DNA from: Spirochaetaceae bacterium UBA6243
Lineage (GTDB): Bacteria > Spirochaetota > Spirochaetia > Treponematales > Rectinemataceae
Direction: 5' to 3'
NCBI GenBank assembly: GCA_002441395.1
Contig: DJVZ01000006.1
Location: 13,492 to 27,647, forward strand
DNA length: 14,156 bases
In this document: positions 1 through 6,758 of the stretch, in pieces
Numbering within the stretch: position 1 is the first letter of the stretch
Layout: the number at the start of each line of letters is the position of its first letter
The notes under the pieces: model-generated
Databases searched by the model: none
What the model was told of the DNA's origin: nothing
Seen by the model: the letters and a program-made list of their open reading frames with translations, nothing else
Translations under genes and position numbers: made by a program

Positions 1-848
1 ACCGCGAATAGCATGAAATAGACTTTAAATTCGGTATCTTTCAGAATACTGCGCACATTGCCGCTCAGAAGGCGATAGTGTAGAGTAAAATTTGTGCCCG
101 CGAGAAACATGAAAATCGTGATGACCCAATGTATAAATCCCGAATCATAATGTGCCAGGCTTGCGTTTTTTGTACTGAATCCACCTGTCGCCATGGTCGC
201 GAAGGCATGACATATCGCATCGAAAAGCGGCATTCCCCCAATGACCAGCAGGAGAATCTCGATTATTGTAAGACCTATATAAATCAACCAGAGTGTTTTT
301 GCCGTGCTCGAAATATGTGGCGTGATGCGATCGACAGAAGGGCCGGGCGCTTCTGCTTCGATGACACGGATTGCGCTAAAACCGAGCGCGGGCAAAACCG
401 CGACAAGCAATACGACGATTCCCATGCCTCCGAGCCAGTGCGTGGTCGCGCGCCAGAGCAGCAGCGCCCGGGGCAGGGCCTCTATATTGGTCAGAATGCT
501 CGCTCCGGTAGTCGTGAATCCCGACATGGTTTCAAAGAAAGAATCGATATATGAAGGAATATACCCAGATAATGTAAAGGGCAGTGCACCCAATGCCGAA
601 GCGAAAACCCAACTGAGCGTAACGAAGAGAAAACCGTCTCTGTTTGTCAAGAAGGGCTTCTCGTCCTTGCGTGAAACAAAGAACATGACAAGGAAGAATG
701 CGATGCCGAGAGCCGCCGGGATGAGAAGCGAAAGGCTCACTTGCGCGGCATTTTTTTCGATGAGGGAAAAAAAACCGCAGCCGAATATAAAAAACGAAAC
801 AATCAAAAGAATCGTGGAAAGCATTCGCAGGATCGCTTTGATGTGCAT
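1..848 (-). CDS. trkH: Trk potassium uptake membrane subunit TrkH (partial, cut by left edge)
   Basis: This is the potassium-conducting membrane subunit of a Trk system. The first 282 codons are present and the frame runs off the left edge without a stop. The start is the ATG at 848-846, one base after the trkA stop, with GGAG six bases upstream inside the trkA end, so the two genes are translationally coupled. Three of the four pore (selectivity filter) segments are visible: FTTTGAS near residue 115, ATGGFST near 222 and LAGTNF near 251. The stretch HWLGGMGIVVL (137-147) and the EAPGP...TAKTLW region (about 165-187) are typical of TrkH. Several hydrophobic segments fit transmembrane helices, and residues 1-30 form the first one. 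The fourth pore segment lies outside the window. The adjacent trkA encodes its cytoplasmic gating partner. Family assignment is firm; ion preference (K+ rather than Na+) is inferred from the family. Confidence 0.93.
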   Translation of the reverse strand, partial: MHIKAILRMLSTILLIVSFFIFGCGFFSLIEKNAAQVSLSLLIPAALGIAFFLVMFFVSRKDEKPFLTNRDGFLFVTLSWVFASALGALPFTLSGYIPSYIDSFFETMSGFTTTGASILTNIEALPRALLLWRATTHWLGGMGIVVLLVAVLPALGFSAIRVIEAEAPGPSVDRITPHISSTAKTLWLIYIGLTIIEILLLVIGGMPLFDAICHAFATMATGGFSTKNASLAHYDSGFIHWVITIFMFLAGTNFTLHYRLLSGNVRSILKDTEFKVYFMLFA

Positions 849-849
849 G

Positions 850-2250
850 TCATGCTCCAAAAATAGCTTCGATTCTGCCGATCTGCTCTTTTTTTATGAT
901 GAGTCCCACAAGGTCATTCTCCAGAATCTTCGTATTTCCCGTTGGCACAGAGGTTTTTCCTTCATGGATGACAAATGTGATGAGGAGCCCTTTGGGTAGA
1001 TTCAAATTTCGAATTTCAGTCCCGAGGTACTCGAAAGAATTCGAGATTTGGATCTCGATGAGCTCGTATTCGTTGCGGGGGAAATTGTAAAGCCGGCGAA
1101 TTTTTGCCTTTCTGACCTGGTCAAGAATAGTGCCCGACATGACCGTTTTTTCGTTAATAATGATATCGATGTTGAGCGAATATAGAATCGGGCTGTAGAG
1201 GTCGTTGACAACAAGCGCGAGCGTGCGCCGGGCGCCGGCATTCTTGGCAAGAAGCGCGGTGAGTATATTGATGCTCTGGTCTGAGGTAAGGGAGAGCACG
1301 ATATCGGCGTTTCCTATGTTTTCTTCCTCTATGAAGTGCTCGTCCCTCAGCTGGTGGTTGATTGGCTCAATATCGGGGAACATGGCCGAGAGGCTTTTAA
1401 GCAAATCCCGGTCCCCATCGATCACTTTGATTCTTGGGTTTCCGAGCAGAGAAAGCGGGCCCTTTCCCCGCGGATGACGATCCTGGGCAGTGATTTGCTC
1501 AATGCCAAGCTCTTGCAGCAAGAGAGAAGTCAGCGTTTCTGCTCCGAAAATCACGAGAGAATTGAATTTTCTCAATGCATCCTTGCAGGGGCCGAAAAGC
1601 CTGTCGAGCGTAGATGGTTCGCCCAGAATATATGCCGCGTCATCCTCTGCGAACACAAAATTGCCTGTGGGAACGATGAGTTCTCCTTCTCGCAGTACCG
1701 CCGGCACCATAAAATCGAGGCCTATGCCTGACCGTACTTCTGCGAGCGATTTGCCTACGAACCTCGGTTCTTTCTTGCAGAGGAGACGGCGAAGCTGGAT
1801 ACCTGCTTCTTTTACATCGATTATTTCGGGGGACATGCCACGGAAAATAATGCGCGCTATGGCTTCTGCTGTCTCCGCTTCCGGGTTGATGATATGGTCG
1901 ACTCCAAGAATTCTCTTCTCTGATTTCTTGAAAGACGCGAAATAGGGATTCCGTGTGCGCGCTATGGTTTTTACCTTTTTAAAAGTTTCTGCGACAATGC
2001 CGCAGGAGACTATATTCGTCTCGTCGCTGCCGGTGCAGGCTATGAACCAGTCGGCGTCGCCGACGCCGGCGGCCACAAGTGTATCGATGCGTTCGCCGTC
2101 CCCGTCCTGGACGATACAGTCGAGGTCATTCGCGATCGATTTTGCTATATTGGGGTTTTTCTCAATGATGACGACGTCCCGGTTCTCGGCGATCAGTTCG
2201 CGTGCAATGAGAGAACCAAGGAGGCCCGCGCCTAAAATTGCAATTTTCAT
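850..2250 (-). CDS. trkA: Trk potassium uptake regulatory subunit TrkA (two RCK domains)
   Basis: This is the cytoplasmic NAD(H)-binding subunit that gates TrkH. At 466 residues it is close to the usual TrkA length and is a tandem of two RCK units, each a Rossmann fold followed by an RCK_C domain. The first Rossmann fold is textbook: GAGLLG at residues 7-12 and an acidic E30 ending VVIIE, the expected ribose-binding residue. RCK_C features such as FVGKSLAEV and LREGELIVPTG follow at about 160-200. The second unit begins near residue 230 (LVIFGAETLTSLLLQEL) and its glycine motif is degenerate, so it may not bind nucleotide. The ATG at 2250-2248 starts exactly at the Rossmann fold, and only a weak Shine-Dalgarno precedes it. 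The gene heads a two-gene operon with trkH and has an extended -10 promoter about 60 bases upstream. Confidence 0.95.
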   Translation of the reverse strand: MKIAILGAGLLGSLIARELIAENRDVVIIEKNPNIAKSIANDLDCIVQDGDGERIDTLVAAGVGDADWFIACTGSDETNIVSCGIVAETFKKVKTIARTRNPYFASFKKSEKRILGVDHIINPEAETAEAIARIIFRGMSPEIIDVKEAGIQLRRLLCKKEPRFVGKSLAEVRSGIGLDFMVPAVLREGELIVPTGNFVFAEDDAAYILGEPSTLDRLFGPCKDALRKFNSLVIFGAETLTSLLLQELGIEQITAQDRHPRGKGPLSLLGNPRIKVIDGDRDLLKSLSAMFPDIEPINHQLRDEHFIEEENIGNADIVLSLTSDQSINILTALLAKNAGARRTLALVVNDLYSPILYSLNIDIIINEKTVMSGTILDQVRKAKIRRLYNFPRNEYELIEIQISNSFEYLGTEIRNLNLPKGLLITFVIHEGKTSVPTGNTKILENDLVGLIIKKEQIGRIEAIFGA

Positions 2251-2310
2251 TGGGAAAAGTATAAGGGAGTATCGCGGAGCTTACAATGGCCAATATTGCG
2301 AGGATTGTAC

Positions 2311-2319
2311 ATTATATCA
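2311..2319 (-). promoter_or_regulatory. Extended -10 promoter for trkA-trkH
   Basis: On the minus strand the sequence reads TGATATAAT, a perfect TATAAT -10 box preceded by the TGn extension. No good -35 hexamer lies 16-18 bases upstream, which the extended -10 would compensate for. Transcription would start near 2304, giving a leader of roughly 54 bases before the trkA ATG. The element was assigned by eye. Confidence 0.55.
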
Positions 2320-2325
2320 GACCGA

Positions 2326-2354
2326 TTGAGCCTTATGCGCTTTTTGTCTACTAT
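2326..2354 (+). promoter_or_regulatory. Sigma-70-type promoter for ktrB-ktrA
   Basis: TTGAGC (2326-2331) and TACTAT (2349-2354) are separated by exactly 17 bases; each matches the sigma-70 consensus at four of six positions. A start near 2361 would leave a leader of about 12 bases, just enough to include the GGAG (2363-2366) that serves the GTG start of ktrB. The -35 box lies only a few bases from the oppositely directed trkA -10 box. Confidence 0.45.
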
Positions 2355-2372
2355 TAGGCGCAGGAGCGCTGA

Positions 2373-3698
2373 GTGAGTACCCGCATTCGCATTGGCAACG
2401 AAACACTGTCTCTCCTTCTTTATTTTACAGGCCTCATTTTTGCAGGCAGCATCTTATTCTCTCTGCCTTTTGCGACACAGCATGGCAGTATGCGATATAT
2501 CGATGCGCTGTTTACGGCGACAAGCGCTGTGTGCGTCACGGGACTTACGGTCGTCGATACTCTTTCTTTGACCCGTGCCGGCCAGACTGTGCTTCTCATC
2601 CTCATCCAGCTTGGTGGGCTTGGGATTATCGCATTTTCGACCTTGTATCTGTTTACTCCGCGCAGGAAGATTTCCATTGTTACACGTGGGCTTGCGGGGG
2701 ACTATACTGTTCCTTCCTTTGAATTCCGCACAAGAAAAATTATTGCGCAGATTGTAACCTGGACTTTTTCTTTTGAATTTATCGGGGCTTTGATTATCTG
2801 GCCAGTGCTTTCAGAGCATGGATATTCTTTTTTTGATTCGGTTTTTCACGCGATTTCCTCCTTCTGCAATGCGGGTTTTTCTACGCTTCAATCCGGTATG
2901 GAGAGTTTTCGCGACAATGTCCTGATGAATGGAGTGACCATGACCCTCATCGTTGCAGGGGGACTTGGCTTTATCGTGCTGCAAGACATTGCCCGCTTCA
3001 TCCAGAAAAAAAAGCTGCATTTGACATATCATTCCTCGATCGTGCTGCGGACGAGCGCATCACTTATTTTGATCGGTGCGGTATTGTTCTTTGTGCTGGA
3101 ATACAACCATGCGCTCAAAGGCATGAGCGGCGGATCGAAAATAATGGCATCGCTTTTCCAGTCAGTCACTTCGAGGACCGCTGGTTTCGATACCATTCCA
3201 CAGGCAAAATTGACGAGCACGGCCCAGTTTGTGATCATTGTTCTCATGTTTATCGGGGCTTCGCCTGGGTCAACCGGCGGCGGTGTCAAAACGACAACAT
3301 TCTATCTCATGCTCTTGGTGGCTCTCAGGTTCAGAGAAGGGGGCGGTGTCCTGGTCGACCGGAATCGAACCATAATGCCGCATTCGATTTTTAAGGCGGC
3401 TGCGGTTGTCGTACGGGCTTTGCTCATCGTGCTCGTCGTCGCTGCAATTCTGCTGATTGCCGAGCAAGCCCAGGGCAGACCTTTAGGCATCGAAACCGCG
3501 GTATTCGAAAGTGTCTCCGCCTTTGGAACAGTAGGGCTGTCCATAGGGATTACACCGAGTCTCTCGGTCATTTCCAAGCTTGCGCTCATCGGTGCGATGT
3601 TCATGGGCAGGGTGGGGTTGTTTGCGATGGCCATTCCACATTCAAGGCTGTCGCCGGAGCGTTACGCAATGTCCCCAAAAGCAGATATTCTATTGTAG
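2373..3698 (+). CDS. ktrB: Ktr/Trk-type potassium transporter membrane subunit (KtrB-like)
   Basis: This is the membrane subunit of a second potassium uptake system, 441 residues, in the usual KtrB range. All four pore segments with their filter glycines are visible: AVCVTGL (G57), FCNAGF (G168), SRTAGF (G271) and FGTVGLS (G388). The block GASPGSTGGGVKTTTF at 295-310 is the KtrB hallmark in the loop next to the gating helix of the third repeat, and FMGRVGLF near 410 matches the conserved C-terminal arginine region. The short N-terminus and these motifs place it with KtrB rather than with the TrkH encoded at the left edge. The start is GTG at 2373, with GGAG at 2363-2366 and a spacing of six bases. 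It is followed after 31 bases by ktrA, which encodes its gating partner. Many KtrB proteins use sodium together with potassium; that is family knowledge and cannot be read here. Confidence 0.93.
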   Translation: MSTRIRIGNETLSLLLYFTGLIFAGSILFSLPFATQHGSMRYIDALFTATSAVCVTGLTVVDTLSLTRAGQTVLLILIQLGGLGIIAFSTLYLFTPRRKISIVTRGLAGDYTVPSFEFRTRKIIAQIVTWTFSFEFIGALIIWPVLSEHGYSFFDSVFHAISSFCNAGFSTLQSGMESFRDNVLMNGVTMTLIVAGGLGFIVLQDIARFIQKKKLHLTYHSSIVLRTSASLILIGAVLFFVLEYNHALKGMSGGSKIMASLFQSVTSRTAGFDTIPQAKLTSTAQFVIIVLMFIGASPGSTGGGVKTTTFYLMLLVALRFREGGGVLVDRNRTIMPHSIFKAAAVVVRALLIVLVVAAILLIAEQAQGRPLGIETAVFESVSAFGTVGLSIGITPSLSVISKLALIGAMFMGRVGLFAMAIPHSRLSPERYAMSPKADILL

Positions 3699-3729
3699 AG
3701 TGGCACAGTAAAGAAAAGGATGGTGCGGT

Positions 3730-4497
3730 ATGCGACAATTTGCGTTTGTTGGTCTTGGTTCATTTGCGATGTCCATGTTGGAGCGCATCGCTGAAGTTAC
3801 CGATCAGATTATCGCGGTCGACGATGATCCAACCCGGATCGAACATATCAAAGAGATGGTATCGACTGCCTTTACCATGGATCTGCTCGATGAGGATGCG
3901 TTCGAGCGCGTGTTCCATGATCCGGTGGATGTGGCCGTCGTCGACATCGAATCGAATGGCGCGGCGATTTTGCTCGTGACATTCAGATTGAAAAAGCTGG
4001 GAGTGCCTGAAATCATCGTAAAGTCGAATTCTGAGGAATATGAAGAGCTTTTGCGGCTTGTAGGAGCGACACGCGTGGTGAATTCCGACAAAGAGGCGGC
4101 GCTGCGAGTTACACCTCTCGTGCTTTCTTCTTCTCTGACGAATTTCATGCCGATAAGTGGCGATTTGGTGCTGGCGGAAGTGATTGCCCCGGATTTTGTG
4201 GTTGGAAAGACTGTCGTCGAAGTGGATATGCGGCGGACTCATCATGTCAATGTGGTCGCGGTGAAATATGCCTCGGAGCGTGCCGCCAATGAAGCCAGCG
4301 AAGGTGTCTTTCATGATCTGGATACGACATATCGCTTCAAGACAGGCGATGTTCTCCTCGTTACGGGGAAAGAGGATGATGTCTTTGTGTTCTCGGGCGT
4401 TCAGAAGACTGCTGAGCATGAGAAGAAAAAAACCAATTTCACTGCTCTGCTGAAGAATATGCTGGGGCGGAAAAAGCAAGGCAGCGCAAAAGCATAG
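3730..4497 (+). CDS. ktrA: Ktr potassium uptake regulatory subunit (single RCK protein, KtrA-like)
   Basis: This is the cytoplasmic RCK subunit that gates the neighbouring KtrB by binding nucleotide. It has one Rossmann fold starting at residue 3 (FAFVGLGSFAMS; G8, G10, F12), an acidic end of the second strand (VDDD, 30-33), then a linker and an RCK_C domain (about 140-225, including FVVGKTVVEVDM and FKTGDVLLVTGKEDDV). The usual third glycine of the nucleotide motif is alanine at position 13. Its 255 residues exceed the roughly 220 usual for KtrA. The excess is a lysine-rich C-terminal tail from about residue 225, containing EHEKKKTNF and GRKKQGSAKA. The ATG at 3730 has AAAGGA nine bases upstream. 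It lies 31 bases after ktrB and so is almost certainly cotranscribed with it. No terminator hairpin is obvious after the stop. Confidence 0.92.
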   Translation: MRQFAFVGLGSFAMSMLERIAEVTDQIIAVDDDPTRIEHIKEMVSTAFTMDLLDEDAFERVFHDPVDVAVVDIESNGAAILLVTFRLKKLGVPEIIVKSNSEEYEELLRLVGATRVVNSDKEAALRVTPLVLSSSLTNFMPISGDLVLAEVIAPDFVVGKTVVEVDMRRTHHVNVVAVKYASERAANEASEGVFHDLDTTYRFKTGDVLLVTGKEDDVFVFSGVQKTAEHEKKKTNFTALLKNMLGRKKQGSAKA

Positions 4498-4514
4498 CAA
4501 AATTCTTCGACACG

Positions 4515-4543
4515 TTGATTCCTTTTTGTCAAACTATTAGAAT
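4515..4543 (+). promoter_or_regulatory. Sigma-70-type promoter for the alpha-oxoamine synthase gene
   Basis: TTGATT (4515-4520) and TAGAAT (4538-4543) are separated by exactly 17 bases. The -10 box matches consensus at five of six positions and the -35 box at four. Transcription would begin near 4550 and give a leader of about 100 bases before the ATG at 4651. This is one of the best promoter matches in the window. Confidence 0.6.
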
Positions 4544-4553
4544 GAATGTAGCG

Positions 4554-4580
4554 GCACAGGTCTTGATATACAGCCTGTGC
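4554..4580 (+). other. Hairpin in the 5' leader of the alpha-oxoamine synthase gene
   Basis: GCACAGG (4554-4560) and CCTGTGC (4574-4580) form a perfect seven-base-pair stem with a 13-base loop, starting a few bases after the predicted transcription start. Farther down the leader TCCGGCG occurs twice (4583-4589 and 4601-4607). I see no match to a riboswitch class I know and no T-run, so this is structure without an assigned role. Confidence 0.4.
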
Positions 4581-4650
4581 GCTCCGGCGGTGTATTTCTG
4601 TCCGGCGAACTGCGTAGCAGACTGAATCTGCGCGTGTTGTGGAGGTCCTT

Positions 4651-5829
4651 ATGGACATTTTTCAAAAATGCTTTCAATTCGACCTGGACAAGCAGGCCAT
4701 GGAAAAAGGGATTTACCCTTATTTCCAGCCTCTTGACGGGCTCGAGGGAACCGAGGCCATCTTCCATGGCCGCAAGCTGATCATGATAGGTTCCAACAAC
4801 TACCTTGGTCTGACCATGCATCCCAAAGTGAGGGAAGCTGCACGAAAGGGGCTTGAAGAATTCGGTCCTTCCTGTACGGGAAGCCGATTTCTGAACGGCA
4901 CACTCAAGCTTCACCTTGAACTCGAAGAACGCCTCGCTGTCTTTGTGGGTAAGGATGCGGCGCTCGTATTTTCTACTGGCATGCAGACAAATCTCGGTGC
5001 GATTTCATCGCTGATCGGACGCAACGATGTCGTCATCACCGACAAGGAAGATCACGCGTCGATAGTGGATGGATGCAGGCTCGGCATGGGCGAGATGAAA
5101 CGCTACGTGCATGCCGACCTCGACCAGCTCGAACGAATTCTGCAAAAAATACCACAAGAATCGGGCACAATGGTTGTCGTCGACGGCATATTTTCCATGG
5201 GCGGCGATATTGTCGATCTGCCGAAACTTGTCGACATTTGCAAGCGATACGGCGCGAGGCTCTATGTCGACGACGCACATTCGCTCGGCGTACTCGGAGG
5301 CGGGCATGGCACGGCGTGGCACTTTGGCCTTACTGACAAAGTCGATATCATCATGGGCACCTTCTCGAAAAGTTTTGCATCGCTTGGTGGCTTTGTCGCG
5401 GGCGACAAAGATGTCATCAACTATATCAAACATACAGCCCGTTCTTTCATTTTCTCGGCATCCTTGCCCGCACCGAACGCGATGGCTGCTCTCGCTGCGC
5501 TCGATATCATGGAAACTGAGCCTGAGCATGTGGAGCGGCTCTGGGATAATGCCCACTTCATGATAAAGGGCTTCCGCGAGCTTGGCTTCAATATCGGCAA
5601 TACGCAGACGCCGATAATCCCCGTCATCATTGGCGAGGATGAAACTTGCTTCCGCTTCTGGAGAGAGCTCTTTGACAACGGGCTCTATACGAATCCCGTC
5701 GTCAGCCCGGCCGTGCCGGAGGGTATGGCGCTCCTGCGCACTTCCTACATGGCGACGCACACCAAAGAGCAATTGCAGCGCGCACTCGATATTTTTGAAA
5801 AGGCCGGCAAGAAGTTCGGCATTATCTGA
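4651..5829 (+). CDS. PLP-dependent alpha-oxoamine synthase, closest to serine palmitoyltransferase
   Basis: This 392-residue enzyme belongs to the alpha-oxoamine synthases (serine palmitoyltransferase, AONS/BioF, 2-amino-3-ketobutyrate CoA ligase), which condense an amino acid with an acyl-CoA and release CO2. The cofactor residues are in place: H135 (ring stacking, in DHASIVDG), D208 and H210 (VDDAHSLGV) and the Schiff-base lysine K240 in GTFSKSFASLGG. The phrases NNYLGLT, CTGSRFLNGT, VDGIFSMGGDIVDLP and NYIKHTARSFIFSASLPAP are, to my memory, closer to bacterial serine palmitoyltransferases than to BioF or KBL. I start at the ATG at 4651 because GGAGG (4641-4645) lies five bases before it; a GTG at 4639 would place that site inside the gene. 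It stands alone behind its own promoter, with no biotin, threonine or sphingolipid genes in the window, so the substrate is unproven. Confidence 0.88.
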   Translation: MDIFQKCFQFDLDKQAMEKGIYPYFQPLDGLEGTEAIFHGRKLIMIGSNNYLGLTMHPKVREAARKGLEEFGPSCTGSRFLNGTLKLHLELEERLAVFVGKDAALVFSTGMQTNLGAISSLIGRNDVVITDKEDHASIVDGCRLGMGEMKRYVHADLDQLERILQKIPQESGTMVVVDGIFSMGGDIVDLPKLVDICKRYGARLYVDDAHSLGVLGGGHGTAWHFGLTDKVDIIMGTFSKSFASLGGFVAGDKDVINYIKHTARSFIFSASLPAPNAMAALAALDIMETEPEHVERLWDNAHFMIKGFRELGFNIGNTQTPIIPVIIGEDETCFRFWRELFDNGLYTNPVVSPAVPEGMALLRTSYMATHTKEQLQRALDIFEKAGKKFGII

Positions 5830-5834
5830 TGCAA

Positions 5835-5886
5835 GGCGCCGGGGTGCGCTTGCGGCGTTGCATATCAAGCGCACCTGTCTGGCGCC
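5835..5886. terminator. Large hairpin between convergent genes (possible two-way terminator)
   Basis: GGTGCGCTTG (5843-5852) and CAAGCGCACC (5866-5875) form a perfect ten-base-pair stem with a 13-base loop. It is extended by GGCGCC (5835-5840) pairing with GGCGCC (5881-5886) across a small internal loop. The structure fills the 58 bases between the oxoamine synthase stop and the radC stop. There is no clear T-run on either strand, so it may stop transcription only weakly or mainly protect mRNA 3' ends. Confidence 0.5.
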
Positions 5887-5887
5887 A

Positions 5888-6595
5888 CTATCCGCCTTTT
5901 GACGCGGCGATAAGTCCATGTTCCACAAAGCTGAAATAGCCTGTTTCGGAGAAGATGAGGTGGTCGAGCACAGGAATGCCCAAAATGTCGCCCGACTGAC
6001 GCAATCGCTTTGTGATGTCCAAATCTTCATCCGAAGGTTCAAGATTGCCGCTGGGGTGATTGTGCGCCACGATGACCGCGCATGCCCTGTCGGTAATAGG
6101 ATCGGCAAAAACCTCTCTGGGGTGCACCACAGTCTTGTTGATCAGGCCCTTGGTGATTTCCCGGACCGCGTTCACTTCATGCCCTCCATTTAAGGACATT
6201 ACAATGAAATGTTCTTGCCGTATGTCCGCAAAATGAATGAGGAGGGGGAAGGCGTCTTTGGGCATGACGATGCGCGTGCCTCGTGTTGAAAATATGCGCC
6301 TGCCCAGCTCGATCGCGGCGGCGACGGCGCAGCTTTTTGCTTCGCCCATGCCGGCGATCACCATCAGTTTATCGATATCGAAGGTATGCGTACTTTCCGT
6401 AATTTGATCCAAAACTTCTTTTGCGAGCCTGCGCACTGGTTTCCCCGGCACCCCCGTACCCAGAATCGCGACCACGAGATCGAGATTTGATATCGAGCCG
6501 CTGCCAGACCTCAACATCCGCTCGCGAATATCCAGGGACGAGCCGCTGCGTCCGATTTGTAGCGTCGCTTTTTCATATGCCTGCCATTCTGCCAT
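5888..6595 (-). CDS. radC: RadC family protein (JAB1/MPN-type putative metalloprotein)
   Basis: The 235-residue protein has the RadC plan: an N-terminal helix-hairpin-helix-like region (AGMGEAKSCAVAAAIELGRR, 81-100) and a C-terminal JAMM domain. The metal motif HNHPSG followed by D is complete, with H178, H180 and D191, and the segment RQEHFIVMSLN (126-136) carries the usual upstream glutamate. The ATG at 6595-6593 has AGGAG (plus-strand 6601-6605) five bases before it, a clear start. Despite its name, RadC has no proven repair role in most bacteria. The JAMM motif implies a zinc hydrolase-like site, but the substrate is unknown. It is transcribed away from the rubrerythrin operon and converges on the oxoamine synthase gene. 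Nothing in the sequence ties it functionally to either neighbour. Confidence 0.95.
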   Translation of the reverse strand: MAEWQAYEKATLQIGRSGSSLDIRERMLRSGSGSISNLDLVVAILGTGVPGKPVRRLAKEVLDQITESTHTFDIDKLMVIAGMGEAKSCAVAAAIELGRRIFSTRGTRIVMPKDAFPLLIHFADIRQEHFIVMSLNGGHEVNAVREITKGLINKTVVHPREVFADPITDRACAVIVAHNHPSGNLEPSDEDLDITKRLRQSGDILGIPVLDHLIFSETGYFSFVEHGLIAASKGG

Positions 6596-6639
6596 ACTGT
6601 CTCCTAAAATAAAGACGCGTCAGTCTGGCTTTTTGATTC

Positions 6640-6660
6640 AATTCCCCGGCTGCTGGAATT
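6640..6660. repeat. Inverted repeat between radC and rubrerythrin
   Basis: AATTCC (6640-6645) and GGAATT (6655-6660) are inverted around nine bases, upstream of the rubrerythrin promoter and within the radC leader region. It could be an operator. It does not resemble the PerR or Fur boxes I know, and a six-base arm can occur by chance. Confidence 0.25.
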
Positions 6661-6674
6661 CCTTGAGTGGGTAT

Positions 6675-6703
6675 TTGCGTTTGTCTGCCAACTGGTATAT
6701 AAT
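6675..6703 (+). promoter_or_regulatory. Promoter of the rubrerythrin-superoxide reductase-rubredoxin operon
   Basis: A perfect TATAAT lies at 6698-6703, with TTGCGT (three of six) 17 bases upstream at 6675-6680. Transcription would start near 6710 and give a leader of about 49 bases before the rubrerythrin ATG. The weak -35 suggests help from an activator or from the A-rich surroundings. Confidence 0.5.
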
Positions 6704-6758
6704 CAAAAAAGAATATAGAGTCTGAAATGAGCATTTGGAATTTCGAGAGGAGGAAACA

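Noticed and set aside
304..999. Plus-strand open frame of 231 codons across trkH and the trkA end
   Set aside because: It is antisense to two genes with intact pore and Rossmann motifs, has no family features and no ribosome site.
3760..4500. Minus-strand open frame of 246 codons
   Set aside because: It lies wholly opposite ktrA; its composition (many H, R, I) is that of an antisense translation and no domain is seen.
4554..4650. Known riboswitch in the oxoamine synthase leader
   Set aside because: I see a hairpin and a short repeat but not the conserved core of any riboswitch class I can recall; kept only as an unassigned structure.
5005..6108. Minus-strand open frame of 367 codons
   Set aside because: It is antisense to the oxoamine synthase and overlaps radC in another frame; both real genes have complete active-site motifs.
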